From Arcobacteraceae bacterium (GTDB lineage Bacteria; Campylobacterota; Campylobacteria; Campylobacterales; Arcobacteraceae), in NCBI GenBank assembly GCA_028375605.1, contig JAONGR010000010.1:1-47550 (forward strand): DNA of 47,550 bases, given 5' to 3'. This document shows, one piece after another, positions 26,317 to 36,800 of the stretch. Under the pieces are notes generated by a model. The model was given only the letters and a program-made list of their open reading frames with translations, was not told where the DNA came from and made no database searches. A program made the position numbers and the translations under genes. Each line of letters starts with the position of its first letter. Positions within the stretch are counted from its first letter, which is position 1.

Positions 26317-27195
26317 CTACTTATACTTTCTAACTATTTCGTTATAAAGTGAAGAGTATTGTAAAGGATCTACTGTTACATTATAAAGTCTTAGGGCATA
26401 ATGTAAATGTGGTCCTGTTATTCTTCCTGTTTTACCAGATAATCCAATAACATCACCCTTTTTTACTTTTTGTCCCTGTTTCACACTAAAGTCACTCATA
26501 TGAGAATAATATGAAAAGGCACCTCTTCCATGATCTATATAAACAACATTTCCTAAATAAAATCTTTTCATAACTAAAGCAACTATACCATTATTTGTAG
26601 CATATATTTCAGTACCTACTTTCGCACGATAATCTGTACCACTATGATAACTTTTGGTTTTACCATTATATACTCGTGCATTACCATAATCACTAGTTAT
26701 TTTAGATCTCATGGGAGCTTGAAACAAAGATTTTTTTGCTAAATCATAAGGAGTTATTTTTGAATAAACATCTTTATACACTTGATTATATTCTTTTGCA
26801 GAGCGGACTTTATTTTCTGAAGATAAGGTTACTTTACCTTTAGAGACTTCTATAATTTCATTCTGTTTATAATTTCCATCCACTACTGTAATTTCAAATT
26901 TTTTTTTAATTATATTATCTTTAATTCTATAAGAAACCTGTACATTTTCATGTTGTAATTTATTATAATAATCAATAGGGATAAATACTCTGTATTTTTT
27001 TATCGAACCATTGATTGTAAACATTTGATAGGTTTTGTGTTTAAAAATAACATTTGGAGCTTGTGACATATTGGTATCATTTTGAAATATAACTGCAAAT
27101 GTTGTACCATGTTTTACATTTGTATGAGAAAGGTGTATCTCTACTTTTGAAAAAAGAGATACACTAAAGATTAGTAAAAAAAGTAAAGTTTTCAC
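26317..27195 (-). CDS. M23-family peptidoglycan endopeptidase
   Basis: A 292-residue protein with signal peptide MKTLLFLLIFSVSLFS and an N-terminal beta-rich domain of about 140 residues. The LytM/M23 domain follows, with HSGTDYRAKVGTEIYA (first zinc ligands), GNVVYIDHGRGAFSYYSHMS and GPHLHYALRL (HxH pair). All metal and catalytic residues are present, so it should be an active periplasmic hydrolase of peptide cross-links. Related Campylobacterota enzymes influence helical cell shape. It is the last gene of the galU-pgi-tpiA-fabI block and converges on the propeller gene 14 bp away. Confidence 0.9.
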   Translation of the reverse strand: MKTLLFLLIFSVSLFSKVEIHLSHTNVKHGTTFAVIFQNDTNMSQAPNVIFKHKTYQMFTINGSIKKYRVFIPIDYYNKLQHENVQVSYRIKDNIIKKKFEITVVDGNYKQNEIIEVSKGKVTLSSENKVRSAKEYNQVYKDVYSKITPYDLAKKSLFQAPMRSKITSDYGNARVYNGKTKSYHSGTDYRAKVGTEIYATNNGIVALVMKRFYLGNVVYIDHGRGAFSYYSHMSDFSVKQGQKVKKGDVIGLSGKTGRITGPHLHYALRLYNVTVDPLQYSSLYNEIVRKYK

Positions 27196-27204
27196 TTTGA
27201 CTTA

Positions 27205-28038
<834 letters not shown>

Positions 28039-28044
28039 TTACTA

Positions 28045-28755
28045 TTATTTACTATTTGTTATTTTTATCATCTCTTTAAAGTCTTCAACATTCCAAGACC
28101 CACTACCGATCAAAGTTCCATCAACATTTGGAATATCTAAAATCTCTGAAATGTTTGATGTTTTAACACTTCCACCATATAAAAGTGGTTGTTTTATTTT
28201 TTTCTTTATTTTTTTATGTACTATCTCAATATCTTCAGATGTTGGAATTTTCCCAGTACCAATTGCCCAAACTGGTTCATATGCAATAATTAAATTGTCA
28301 TACTCTAAATCTATACCATCAAATTGATTCCAGATATATCCTAAAGTTTCAGTCATTCCAGTTTCTTTTACTTCTAATGGTTCTCCCACACAGTAAATAA
28401 TTTTATACCCTAAAGCTTTATAGTAATTGTATTTATATGTTATCTCTTTTTGAGATTCACCTAAAATATGTCGTCTTTCACTATGACCTATTAAAATAGT
28501 TTTTATCTTAAATTCATCAAGTTGTTCCGTACCAATCTCTCCTGTAAATGAACCATTTTTTACATAGTATGCATTTTGTGTACCGACGATTAAGTTGTTT
28601 ACACTATTAAAGTTATCCAATGCAGTAGCAGTTGGAAAAATATACACATCATTTTTTATATCATTATCAAGTAAAAAAGAGTTTGTATTAGTAATAAACT
28701 CTTTAGTTGTTTTTCTTGTGTGATTTGTTTTAAAATTACTTGCAATAATTTTCAT
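28045..28755 (-). CDS. tpiA: Triosephosphate isomerase
   Basis: A 236-residue TIM barrel. Catalytic Lys9 (SNFKTN), His91 (IGHSERR) and Glu160 (AYEPVWAIGTGK) are all present. It interconverts dihydroxyacetone phosphate and glyceraldehyde-3-phosphate, the latter being a Dxs substrate. The short length is usual for Campylobacterota. A 61-bp gap separates it from pgi, with a GAGAGG-like ribosome site before the ATG. Confidence 0.97.
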   Translation of the reverse strand: MKIIASNFKTNHTRKTTKEFITNTNSFLLDNDIKNDVYIFPTATALDNFNSVNNLIVGTQNAYYVKNGSFTGEIGTEQLDEFKIKTILIGHSERRHILGESQKEITYKYNYYKALGYKIIYCVGEPLEVKETGMTETLGYIWNQFDGIDLEYDNLIIAYEPVWAIGTGKIPTSEDIEIVHKKIKKKIKQPLLYGGSVKTSNISEILDIPNVDGTLIGSGSWNVEDFKEMIKITNSK

Positions 28756-28816
28756 AAGATAAATCCTCTTCTCTTCTATTTATATTAATTTTATCATAAT
28801 CTTTTAAAAACTCTAA

Positions 28817-30022
28817 TTATATCTTTTTTAATTTATCTTTTAAAATAATTTTACCCGCTTCGACACCTGGTTGGTCATACGTATTTATCTGAACAAATTT
28901 CCCTATTATTGATGTTAGTAATTGAAAGTTAAACATAAGTGAGGCAATGTTATATTCATCTACTTTGTCTATTGTAATTACATCACAAGGGATATCAGAA
29001 ATATTTTCTATCGAAGCTATTGTTGCATTTGCTTGTTCTTCGATAAGCTCTGCAAATGTTAGACCATCTACATAATCTAAATCCTCAAATCCATCTAACG
29101 TATCTACAGGAATGATTGTATTATCTTCAAAATCATTGATTTTTATAAAGGTTACTGTTTTATCTCTTTTACCTTCTGCAATTAACTGTAAAAAGGAATG
29201 TTGATCTACTGGTCCAACAAGTCCTATAGGAGTAAGAGCTTGTTTTGTTCCATTAACATTTATCTTCCCTAAACTTTCACCCCATAATTGTATGTACCAT
29301 TTATTAAAGCCTTCTAACGCTGAAGAATAAGAGAATAAAACATTAATATTAAACTTTATTTTATTTTCTACCATAAATCTGGCTTTTTGCATTAGTGGTT
29401 CATAAAACTCACCTTGATCAAAAAAACTGTCTCTTACTTTTTTGGCACCATTTAAAAGATTATCTATATCAACACCTATAATAGCTAAAGGTAATAATCC
29501 AACTGCTGAAAAAACTGAAAATCTTCCACCTACATTTTCGGGAATTTCAAATGTTTGAATATTATGTTTAGATGCATATTTTGTAAGTTTACTCTTCTTT
29601 TCACTAACTATTACACAGTTTGATTTATCTATTTTTATTAAGGTATGAAAGTATTTGAATAAACTTATAGTTTCAATAGTAGTACCTGATTTACTGATAA
29701 TTATAAAGAGAGTGTCCTTCAAATCAATCTTACTAAGCCTTGACTGTATATCCATAGGGTCTGTAGATTCAAAAAAATGTAGCTTTTTATCATAAGAATT
29801 AGCTTTTCTTAAAAAGTTATAAATTGCAATAGTGCCTAAGGTACTACCTCCTATACCAATAATCGCAACATTTTTTTGTTTTACAGTTTTAGCAAAATCT
29901 TTAAAATGCGTAGTATCTTGTAAAGGTAGATTATAGTAACCAATACCATTGATCTCTTCTTTTATCGCATCAAAAATCATCTCATTTGATTTGATTTGAT
30001 AAAAATTTCTAGTATATTGCAC
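28817..30022 (-). CDS. pgi: Glucose-6-phosphate isomerase (short form)
   Basis: A 401-residue SIS-fold protein with GIGGSTLGTIAIYNFL and ISKSGTTIETISLFKY (phosphate binding), ENVGGRFSVFSAVGLLP, LWGESLGK and PVDQHSFLQL (catalytic region). It is much shorter than the 550-residue E. coli enzyme but comparable with other Campylobacterota forms. It is likely to work mainly in gluconeogenesis for envelope sugars, next to galU. It follows galU after 2 bp. Confidence 0.94.
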   Translation of the reverse strand: MQYTRNFYQIKSNEMIFDAIKEEINGIGYYNLPLQDTTHFKDFAKTVKQKNVAIIGIGGSTLGTIAIYNFLRKANSYDKKLHFFESTDPMDIQSRLSKIDLKDTLFIIISKSGTTIETISLFKYFHTLIKIDKSNCVIVSEKKSKLTKYASKHNIQTFEIPENVGGRFSVFSAVGLLPLAIIGVDIDNLLNGAKKVRDSFFDQGEFYEPLMQKARFMVENKIKFNINVLFSYSSALEGFNKWYIQLWGESLGKINVNGTKQALTPIGLVGPVDQHSFLQLIAEGKRDKTVTFIKINDFEDNTIIPVDTLDGFEDLDYVDGLTFAELIEEQANATIASIENISDIPCDVITIDKVDEYNIASLMFNFQLLTSIIGKFVQINTYDQPGVEAGKIILKDKLKKI

Positions 30023-30024
30023 TT

Positions 30025-30843
30025 TTATCCTTTATTATAAAAATAATTTGTGGCTTCCACAAACCCATCAACACTACCACAATCAAATCTTTTACCGTCA
30101 AATTTATAGGCTAAAACTTTTCCTTCTTTTGCTAGTGTTAATAAAGAATCTGTAATTTGTACTTCATCATTTTTACCAGGTTTTGTATTTTTAATAACTT
30201 CAAAAATTTCAGGGGTTAAAATATATCTTCCTATAATTGCTAAATTTGAAGGAGCATCTTTTGGTTCTGGTTTTTCAACCATATCATCAATTTTAAAAAG
30301 ATTTTCTGCTATTTCATTTCCTGAAATCACACCATATTTTGATGTTTCCTCTTTAGGAACCTCTTCTATTGCAACTATACAACATTCAGGATTTTTCTCA
30401 TAAACTTCTATCATTTGAGATAAAACTGATTTTTCATCATTATCACATAAATCATCAGCAAGTATAACGGCAAATGGTTCATTTCCGATAAGAGTTTGAC
30501 CAGTTAAAATTGCATGACCTAAACCTTTCATTTCTACTTGTCTTGTATAAGAAAAAGTATAATTACTTATCATACCTCGAATTTCAGTCATTAAAGTTTC
30601 TTTTGAGGTACCTTCTATTTGATGTTCAAGTTCATATGATCTATCAAAATGATCTTCAATAGCACGTTTTCCACGTCCGGTAATAATAGCCATAGTATCA
30701 CATCCAGCACTTACTGCTTCTTCTACCCCATACTGTAACAATGGTTTTGTTAAAACAGGTAACATCTCTTTTGGTATTGCTTTTGTAGCAGGTAAAAATC
30801 TTGTACCATATCCAGCAGCAGGAAATAAACATTTTTTGATCAT
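30025..30843 (-). CDS. galU: UTP-glucose-1-phosphate uridylyltransferase
   Basis: A 272-residue nucleotidyltransferase. The N-terminal FPAAGYGTRFLPATKAIPKEML is the UTP-binding signature, VEEAVSAGCD and VILADDLCDN (metal-binding Asp) follow, and VEKPEP is typical of GalU. It makes UDP-glucose for surface polysaccharides. It is the first gene of its block and diverges from mnmG. Confidence 0.96.
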   Translation of the reverse strand: MIKKCLFPAAGYGTRFLPATKAIPKEMLPVLTKPLLQYGVEEAVSAGCDTMAIITGRGKRAIEDHFDRSYELEHQIEGTSKETLMTEIRGMISNYTFSYTRQVEMKGLGHAILTGQTLIGNEPFAVILADDLCDNDEKSVLSQMIEVYEKNPECCIVAIEEVPKEETSKYGVISGNEIAENLFKIDDMVEKPEPKDAPSNLAIIGRYILTPEIFEVIKNTKPGKNDEVQITDSLLTLAKEGKVLAYKFDGKRFDCGSVDGFVEATNYFYNKG

Positions 30844-30931
30844 TTTTTCTTCTTTTTTAAATTTTTTATTTAGTTATTATATAAAAATAAGGTTTAAACT
30901 CTGTTTCATTCACAAATAACTACGAATTGGA

Positions 30932-30963
30932 TATAATAAGTATAATATTTAAATATCAAGGTT
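30932..30963 (+). promoter_or_regulatory. mnmG promoter
   Basis: Two TATAAT boxes (30932-30937 and 30941-30946) lie in tandem, followed by a modest CAAGGT ribosome site ahead of the ATG at 30968. The 124-bp divergent gap also serves galU on the other strand, for which I see only AT-rich sequence. Confidence 0.5.
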
Positions 30964-30967
30964 AATA

Positions 30968-32845
30968 ATGACAAATTATGATGTAATAGTTGTAGGTGGA
31001 GGACATTCTGGAATTGAAGCTAGTTTAGTAGCTTCAAGAATGGGTAAGAAAACATTACTAATTACAATGCTAGTTGAACAAATAGGAGCTGCAAGCTGTA
31101 ATCCTGCTATAGGTGGTCTTGCAAAAGGTCATCTTGTACGTGAAATAGATGCTCTTGGTGGAGAGATGGGACTTTGTACTGATAAAACCGGTATACAATT
31201 TAGAATTTTAAATGCTTCTAAAGGTGCAGCTGTGCAAGGAAGTCGAGCTCAAATTGACATGGATGAATACAGAGAATATATGAGAAATGTAACTCTGAAT
31301 ACTCCTAACCTAGATGTATACCAAGATGAAGTAGCTAGCTTAATTGAAGCAGATAATATTGTTTCAGGAGTGGTTACTAAATTGGGAGAAACATTTTCTG
31401 CTAAAAAAGTAATTTTAACAACTGGTACATTTATGAAAGGTCTGATTCATATTGGAGAACAAAAGTATCCAGCAGGACGGGCATGGGAAGCTCCATCAAC
31501 TACATTATCTGACCAATTAAAAGAATTTAATTTAAATGTAGGAAGACTAAAGACAGGAACACCCGCACGTATCAATGGTAATTCAATAGATTTTTCAGTA
31601 ATGGAAGAACATGGAGGAGATGAAAAACCATATCCTTTTAGTTTTAGAACGAATAAAAAAGAATTTAATCCTACACAATTTCCTTGTTATATCACATATA
31701 CAAATGTTGAAACACATGATATTATTCGAACAAATTTTGCTAGAGCACCACTTTTTACAGGTCAAATAGAAGGTACTGGTCCTCGATATTGTCCTAGTAT
31801 AGAAGATAAAGTAAATAGATTTAGTGAGCGAGAAAGACATCAGTTATTCTTAGAACCACAAACAAAAAGAGCTGAAGAATACTATATAAATGGACTAAGT
31901 TCATCTTTACCGATTGATGTACAAAAAGAAAAGATACATTCTATTAAAGGTTTAGAAAATGCAAAAGTAGTGAGATATGCCTATGCAATTGAATATGACT
32001 ATGTTGATCCCACAGAACTTTTGCATACTCTTGAAACAAAAAAAATTAAAAACCTTTATCTTGCGGGTCAAATTAATGCAACAACTGGATATGAAGAAGC
32101 AGCTGCGCAAGGTCTGATGGCAGGAATAAACGCCTCTTTATCAATCGATAAAAAAGAACCTTTTATTCTTAGACGAGATGAAGGTTATATTGGTGTTTTA
32201 ATTGATGATTTAGTAACAAAAGGAACTACAGAACCATATAGAATGTTTACATCAAGAGCTGAATATAGACTTCTTTTAAGAGAAGAAAGCGCTGATATGA
32301 GACTTATGGATTACGGACATAAATTTGGACTAATTTCCGATGAGACTCAAGAAACTATGAGACATAAAAAACAAACCATTAAGGACGCTATAAAATTTAT
32401 GGAAGAAATTTGGTTTACTTCAAAAAAAGAAAACCTTGCACTATTAACTGAACTAGGTGAAGATAAGATATCTGATAAAATTTTATTAGTTGATTTAGTG
32501 GGAAGAAATACTATAACAAAAGAAAAGTTTGACAGATTAGTACCTAGCCTAGCACATCTTGAAGATTATTTAAAAGAGCAAGTAATCGTTGAAGCAAAAT
32601 ACTATCGATATGTTGATAAACAAAAAAAGCAAATTGATAAGATGAAAAAAATGCTTACATTAAAAATACCAGAAAACTTTGTATTTGATGATTTGCCTGG
32701 ACTTTCTACTGAAGTAATAGAAAAATTAAAACAATTTAATCCACCAACACTTTACAATGCATCACAAATAAGTGGTATAACGCCTAGTGCCGTTGATATA
32801 ATTCATCTACATATAGATATGAAGAATAAAAAAAGCAAACTTTGA
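30968..32845 (+). CDS. mnmG: tRNA uridine-34 carboxymethylaminomethyl enzyme subunit
   Basis: A 625-residue flavoprotein (GidA). The FAD motif [11 protein letters not shown] is at residues 7-17, [20 protein letters not shown] and [11 protein letters not shown] are family signatures, and [19 protein letters not shown] marks the tRNA-binding C-terminal part. With MnmE it installs the 5-substituent on wobble U34. The MnmD-type methyltransferase encoded at 43.5 kb would act on the product. Length is normal. Confidence 0.97.
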   Translation: MTNYDVIVVGGGHSGIEASLVASRMGKKTLLITMLVEQIGAASCNPAIGGLAKGHLVREIDALGGEMGLCTDKTGIQFRILNASKGAAVQGSRAQIDMDEYREYMRNVTLNTPNLDVYQDEVASLIEADNIVSGVVTKLGETFSAKKVILTTGTFMKGLIHIGEQKYPAGRAWEAPSTTLSDQLKEFNLNVGRLKTGTPARINGNSIDFSVMEEHGGDEKPYPFSFRTNKKEFNPTQFPCYITYTNVETHDIIRTNFARAPLFTGQIEGTGPRYCPSIEDKVNRFSERERHQLFLEPQTKRAEEYYINGLSSSLPIDVQKEKIHSIKGLENAKVVRYAYAIEYDYVDPTELLHTLETKKIKNLYLAGQINATTGYEEAAAQGLMAGINASLSIDKKEPFILRRDEGYIGVLIDDLVTKGTTEPYRMFTSRAEYRLLLREESADMRLMDYGHKFGLISDETQETMRHKKQTIKDAIKFMEEIWFTSKKENLALLTELGEDKISDKILLVDLVGRNTITKEKFDRLVPSLAHLEDYLKEQVIVEAKYYRYVDKQKKQIDKMKKMLTLKIPENFVFDDLPGLSTEVIEKLKQFNPPTLYNASQISGITPSAVDIIHLHIDMKNKKSKL

Positions 32846-32881
32846 TAGAATAATAATAATTTTTAATTATAAGGAAATATA

Positions 32882-33745
32882 ATGACAAAACACTTTAAAA
32901 TACTTTTACTAACACTTCTACTAGCGGCAATAGGCTTAAATGCTGAATCACTAAGAATTGAACCTGATTATTTATCAAAAAATATAAATAGTTATAAAAT
33001 TTTAGATACAAGAACCGAAGTGGTTTATAAAGAAGGTCATATCAAAGGAGCTTTAAATTTTCCTATTGGATTAACATATGAACACATAAATAATAATGGT
33101 AAATTAACAAATCCAGTTAAAATGCAAAAAATTTTACAACGATTAGGACTTACTACTGATTCTAAAATTGTTGTCTATGATAATGGTGATTTTTTTGATG
33201 CTTCACGATTATTTTGGACTCTAGAAGTTTATGGATTTACAAATGTAAAATTATTAAATACAGGCTATGACAATTGGGACTTATCTTCATATCCAATAAG
33301 TACAAATACTCCTACTATCGAAAAAAGTAATTATATTTCAAAAATTAATAATTCAAAACTTGCTACAAAATTCACTACCCAAATTGCTACAAAAAATCCA
33401 AATCAAATTATTATTGATGCAAGAGCAGAAATTGCATACGAAGGAAAAAAGTCTTCAGCAAAAAGATTTGGGCATATACCATCTGCACAAAACTTCCCAG
33501 CATCACACAATATAAACTATGAAGATAATACTCAAAAACTACAAACAATATCAAAATTAAAAGAGATATATAAAAATGTAGATAAAAGTAAAAAAATTGT
33601 TCTTTATTGTGCTGTTGGTAGAATTGCAGCAACAAACTATTTTGCTTTAAGAGAACTAGACTACGATGTAGCTAATTATGATGCTTCATGGAAAGAATGG
33701 GGAAATGACAATTCATTACCGATAATTACTTTAACAAAAGAATAA
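32882..33745 (+). CDS. Periplasmic two-domain rhodanese-like sulfurtransferase
   Basis: A 287-residue protein with a signal peptide (MTKHFKILLLTLLLAAIGLNA) and two rhodanese domains. The first (about 25-140; KILDTRTEVVYKEGHIKGAL) has no active-site Cys, with Asp/Asn in VVYDNGDFF. The second (about 150-280) carries Cys243 in LYCAVGRIAA. This inactive-plus-active layout is the thiosulfate/mercaptopyruvate sulfurtransferase plan. It would move sulfane sulfur in the periplasm; donor and acceptor are unknown. It lies 36 bp after mnmG and 3 bp before the HD-GYP gene. Confidence 0.9.
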   Translation: MTKHFKILLLTLLLAAIGLNAESLRIEPDYLSKNINSYKILDTRTEVVYKEGHIKGALNFPIGLTYEHINNNGKLTNPVKMQKILQRLGLTTDSKIVVYDNGDFFDASRLFWTLEVYGFTNVKLLNTGYDNWDLSSYPISTNTPTIEKSNYISKINNSKLATKFTTQIATKNPNQIIIDARAEIAYEGKKSSAKRFGHIPSAQNFPASHNINYEDNTQKLQTISKLKEIYKNVDKSKKIVLYCAVGRIAATNYFALRELDYDVANYDASWKEWGNDNSLPIITLTKE

Positions 33746-33748
33746 ATC

Positions 33749-35068
33749 ATGTGGAATCGTTTCAGTATAAAAATTCAACTTATTCTTTTTATGACACTAG
33801 TGATTTCAATCGTAGAGATCAGTACGCTTTTTGTTATACTAGATATACAAAAAAAAGATAGTAAAAATAATGCAATTTTAGATGCAAATACGATTACACA
33901 ATCACTTAATAACGATTTATTAAAAGTTGCATTAAATCCTACAACAGATATGGTAGCAGATATCACATTTAGACTCTCTGCATTTAAGAAAATAGATGGG
34001 CTAATACTTTTAGGACAAGACCATCAACCTATATTTACATATGGTGATTCTGAAAATATTCAAATGTATAAAAAAGAACTTATGACACAAACCATCATAC
34101 ATACTGATTCAAATATGATTGTAAAAGAAAAGCTTGAAGCCCAAAACTATACTTTTGGTTATACTCTAATAAATATAAATCTTTCAGCTTATCAAGAGAA
34201 ACATAAAGAGATTACAAATACCATCCTACTGATTTTCCCATTTACACTGCTTCTAGGAATTATTATAAGTATTTTCTTAAGTAAAAGTTACACTCGGCCA
34301 TTCTCTAGGCTTTTAGATGCAATGAAAAAAAGTGACCCTACAAAAAATAAGATCACAATAGTTCAAACTTCTGCCAAAAATGAAATTAGAGAGCTTTTTG
34401 ATGAATTTAATATGCAAATGGAACAAATCAATAATTCGTCGAAAGAAGTGAGACTCTTAAATGAAGAGATAGAAGACACTCAAAAAGAAGTTGTATTTAC
34501 AATGGGTGCTATCGGAGAGAGTCGATCTAAAGAAACTGGTAACCATGTAAAACGAGTTGCTGAATATTCTAAAATACTTGCTTTAAATTATGGATTACCA
34601 GAGTATTTTGCAAATATGTTAAAACAAGCTAGCCCAATGCATGATATAGGAAAAGTTGCTATTCCTGATGCTATTTTAAATAAACCAGGTAGATTTGATG
34701 AGAATGAAAGAAAAATAATGGACACTCATGCGGAACTTGGGTTTGAGATGTTGAGAAGTTCAAATAGACCTTTACTAAAATTAGCTGCAACTGTAGCATA
34801 TGAGCATCATGAGAAATGGGATGGTTCAGGTTATCCAAGAGGATTAAAAGGTGATCAAATAGATATTGCAGGTAGAATAACAGCCATTGCAGATGTATTC
34901 GATGCATTGGGAAGTGATAGAGTTTATAAAAAAGCTTGGGATGATGAAAGAATTTTTAATCTATTTAAAGAAGAAAGAGGAAAACATTTTGATCCTAAAT
35001 TGATTGATATATTTTTTAATAATCTAGATGACTTTCTAAAGGTAAGAGAACAATTTAAAGATGTTTAA
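33749..35068 (+). CDS. Membrane HD-GYP domain signalling protein
   Basis: A 439-residue protein. It has a membrane helix at about residues 9-29, a periplasmic sensor of about 120 residues and a second helix at about 152-172 (ILLIFPFTLLLGIIISIFL). HAMP-like and coiled-coil segments lead to the HD-GYP domain. Catalytic His298-Asp299 are in MHDIGKVAIPD, HHEKWDGSGYP follows with GYP at 361-363, and AGRITAIADVFDAL completes the site. It should hydrolyse cyclic di-GMP in response to a periplasmic signal. Co-transcription with the secreted rhodanese hints at a sulfur-related signal, but that is speculation. Confidence 0.92.
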   Translation: MWNRFSIKIQLILFMTLVISIVEISTLFVILDIQKKDSKNNAILDANTITQSLNNDLLKVALNPTTDMVADITFRLSAFKKIDGLILLGQDHQPIFTYGDSENIQMYKKELMTQTIIHTDSNMIVKEKLEAQNYTFGYTLININLSAYQEKHKEITNTILLIFPFTLLLGIIISIFLSKSYTRPFSRLLDAMKKSDPTKNKITIVQTSAKNEIRELFDEFNMQMEQINNSSKEVRLLNEEIEDTQKEVVFTMGAIGESRSKETGNHVKRVAEYSKILALNYGLPEYFANMLKQASPMHDIGKVAIPDAILNKPGRFDENERKIMDTHAELGFEMLRSSNRPLLKLAATVAYEHHEKWDGSGYPRGLKGDQIDIAGRITAIADVFDALGSDRVYKKAWDDERIFNLFKEERGKHFDPKLIDIFFNNLDDFLKVREQFKDV

Positions 35069-35085
35069 ATTATTCCAATAAAGAT

Positions 35086-35117
35086 AAAAAGTATAGTTAA
35101 GTGACTATACTTTTTTT
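35086..35117. terminator. Bidirectional terminator between the HD-GYP gene and rimO
   Basis: AAAAAGTATAGT, a 6-base loop, and ACTATACTTTTTTT form a strong hairpin with a T-run on each strand. It ends both convergent transcripts. The rimO stop codon and its last Lys/Val codons lie inside the stem. Confidence 0.85.
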
Positions 35118-36424
35118 ATGATTTTAGCGATAAGTTTATCACCACTTATTTCTGTTACAGTTGCTGTGTAAACAACACCTGCTTTTATTTCACCATTTAG
35201 TTCATTATCATTGATATAAATTTCACCATCTATATCTGGAGCCCAATTTAATTTTCTTGCACTTAATAAATATTCGTGTTCACTACTTTCACCGTCAACT
35301 ACAACATCAAAAGTTTTACCAACTTCTTCTTCAAGTTTCTCTTGCGTTATTTTTGAAATAATATCACCTAAAATTCCAGCTCTTTCATCTATAATTTCTT
35401 GTTCAATCTTATCTTCTAAATCATATGCACCTGTACCATCTTCATCACTGTAAGAAAATACATTTACTCTATCAAATCTGTATTCTTCTAAATAATCACA
35501 AAGTTCTTGAAAGTTTTCAGGAGTTTCTCCAGGATGTCCAACAATAAAAGTTGATCTAACAAAACTATTCTCTTGATCCTTCATATGCTGCATTAAACTT
35601 TTAAGTTGTTCTGCACCTTTTCCTCTTTTCATGATTTTTAAAACGCTTGAAGAGATATGTTGTAAAGGCATATCATAGTAACTATGAAATACTTTAGAAT
35701 CAGCTATTTTTTCTATTAATTTATTTGATGTAGTAGAAGGATAGAGATATAAAATTCTTGCACTCTTTACTCCCTCAATTTTTTCAATTCTTGAAATAAG
35801 TTGCTCTAAACCATCTTTCATATTAAAGTCTCTTAGAAAAGAACTACTATCTTGAGATACAAATGAGAAATCATAAAATCCTTTGGAAACTAAAGCTTTA
35901 ACTTCTGCTTCAATTGAACCTAAAGGTCTACTATTTAGTTTACCTTTAAAAGAAGGGATTGCACAAAAAGAACAGGTTTGATTACAGCCTTCACTTATTT
36001 TTACATATGCATGATAATTAGACCCAGTAACTACTCTATCATTATCCTCAGATGCTAAAAAAACTTTTTCTGTAAATCGTCCCCTTTTCTCTTCAACAAG
36101 TTTATCAATAATATCATAATCACCAACCCCAGTCATAATATCAACTTCGTTTGTAAGTCCCTCTTTTAAGTCCTCTTTGTATCTTTCACTAAGACATCCA
36201 GCCATCACTAAAACAGACTCTTTTTTTCTTGTGCTATCTAATTCAAATATAGTGTTTAAACTTTCTTGTTTCGCACTTTCTATAAAACCACAGGTGTTAA
36301 CAATCAATAGATCAGCTTCTTGACTCTCATCCGTTATTGTGTATTCTTTAAGTTTTCCAAGCATAACTTCACTATCAACTAAATTTTTTGTACAGCCTAG
36401 ACTTACAAGGTGTAGTTTTTTCAT
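35105..36424 (-). CDS. rimO: Ribosomal protein S12 methylthiotransferase
   Basis: A 439-residue radical-SAM enzyme. Cys11, Cys45 and Cys77 (SLGCTKN, NTCGF, AGCLSE) bind the auxiliary cluster. CNQTCSFC (Cys147, 151, 154) binds the SAM cluster. GHPGETPENF and a C-terminal TRAM domain follow. The SLGCTKNLVDSE start separates it from MiaB. It methylthiolates an Asp of ribosomal protein S12. Its paralogue miaB lies divergently 0.4 kb away. Confidence 0.95.
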   Translation of the reverse strand: MKKLHLVSLGCTKNLVDSEVMLGKLKEYTITDESQEADLLIVNTCGFIESAKQESLNTIFELDSTRKKESVLVMAGCLSERYKEDLKEGLTNEVDIMTGVGDYDIIDKLVEEKRGRFTEKVFLASEDNDRVVTGSNYHAYVKISEGCNQTCSFCAIPSFKGKLNSRPLGSIEAEVKALVSKGFYDFSFVSQDSSSFLRDFNMKDGLEQLISRIEKIEGVKSARILYLYPSTTSNKLIEKIADSKVFHSYYDMPLQHISSSVLKIMKRGKGAEQLKSLMQHMKDQENSFVRSTFIVGHPGETPENFQELCDYLEEYRFDRVNVFSYSDEDGTGAYDLEDKIEQEIIDERAGILGDIISKITQEKLEEEVGKTFDVVVDGESSEHEYLLSARKLNWAPDIDGEIYINDNELNGEIKAGVVYTATVTEISGDKLIAKIIKKV

Positions 36425-36536
36425 TATAATCCTAACTAAAATATTTCTAAAATAAGTATATATTATATAGAATTTTTACTTCAACAAATATTTAGAGCAA
36501 AATTGCTATAATGCACGATTATTATAAATTAAGGAA
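36425..36536. promoter_or_regulatory. Divergent promoters of rimO and the HP0268-miaB cluster
   Basis: For the plus strand, an extended -10 TTGCTATAAT (36503-36512) is followed by AAGGAAA (36531-36537) ahead of the ATG at 36546. For the minus strand, TATAAT (36467-36462) precedes rimO, with a TAGGAT ribosome site. Confidence 0.6.
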
Positions 36537-36545
36537 AATCATAAA

Positions 36546-36788
36546 ATGGATATTTTATTAGCAAGAAAAGAAATTACTGCAAAGCCAAAAAAAGTTAACT
36601 TCGAAAAATTATTAGAAGATTTAGCTAAAAATGAAGAAGAGCTTTTTTACTTTGATAGAGAAAATTCTCACAAAGATATGATGGCTATCGTTGATAAGTT
36701 TGAAGAAGCAGGTTATACTGTTCATTTTAGAGAAGTAAAATACGGTTTATCTGATGATGAATATATGTATGAGATCCACTCTTTATAA
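36546..36788 (+). CDS. HP0268-family small protein
   Basis: An 80-residue protein (MDILLARKEITAKPKKVNFE to YEIHSL). It matches the Campylobacterota-specific HP0268 family in length, acidic C-terminal half and position directly upstream of miaB. The H. pylori protein has been described as a nicking endonuclease/purine-preferring ribonuclease; whether that is its cellular job is unknown. It has a good promoter and ribosome site of its own and is 12 bp from miaB, so the two are co-transcribed. Confidence 0.88.
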   Translation: MDILLARKEITAKPKKVNFEKLLEDLAKNEEELFYFDRENSHKDMMAIVDKFEEAGYTVHFREVKYGLSDDEYMYEIHSL

Positions 36789-36800
36789 TTAGTTGAGATA

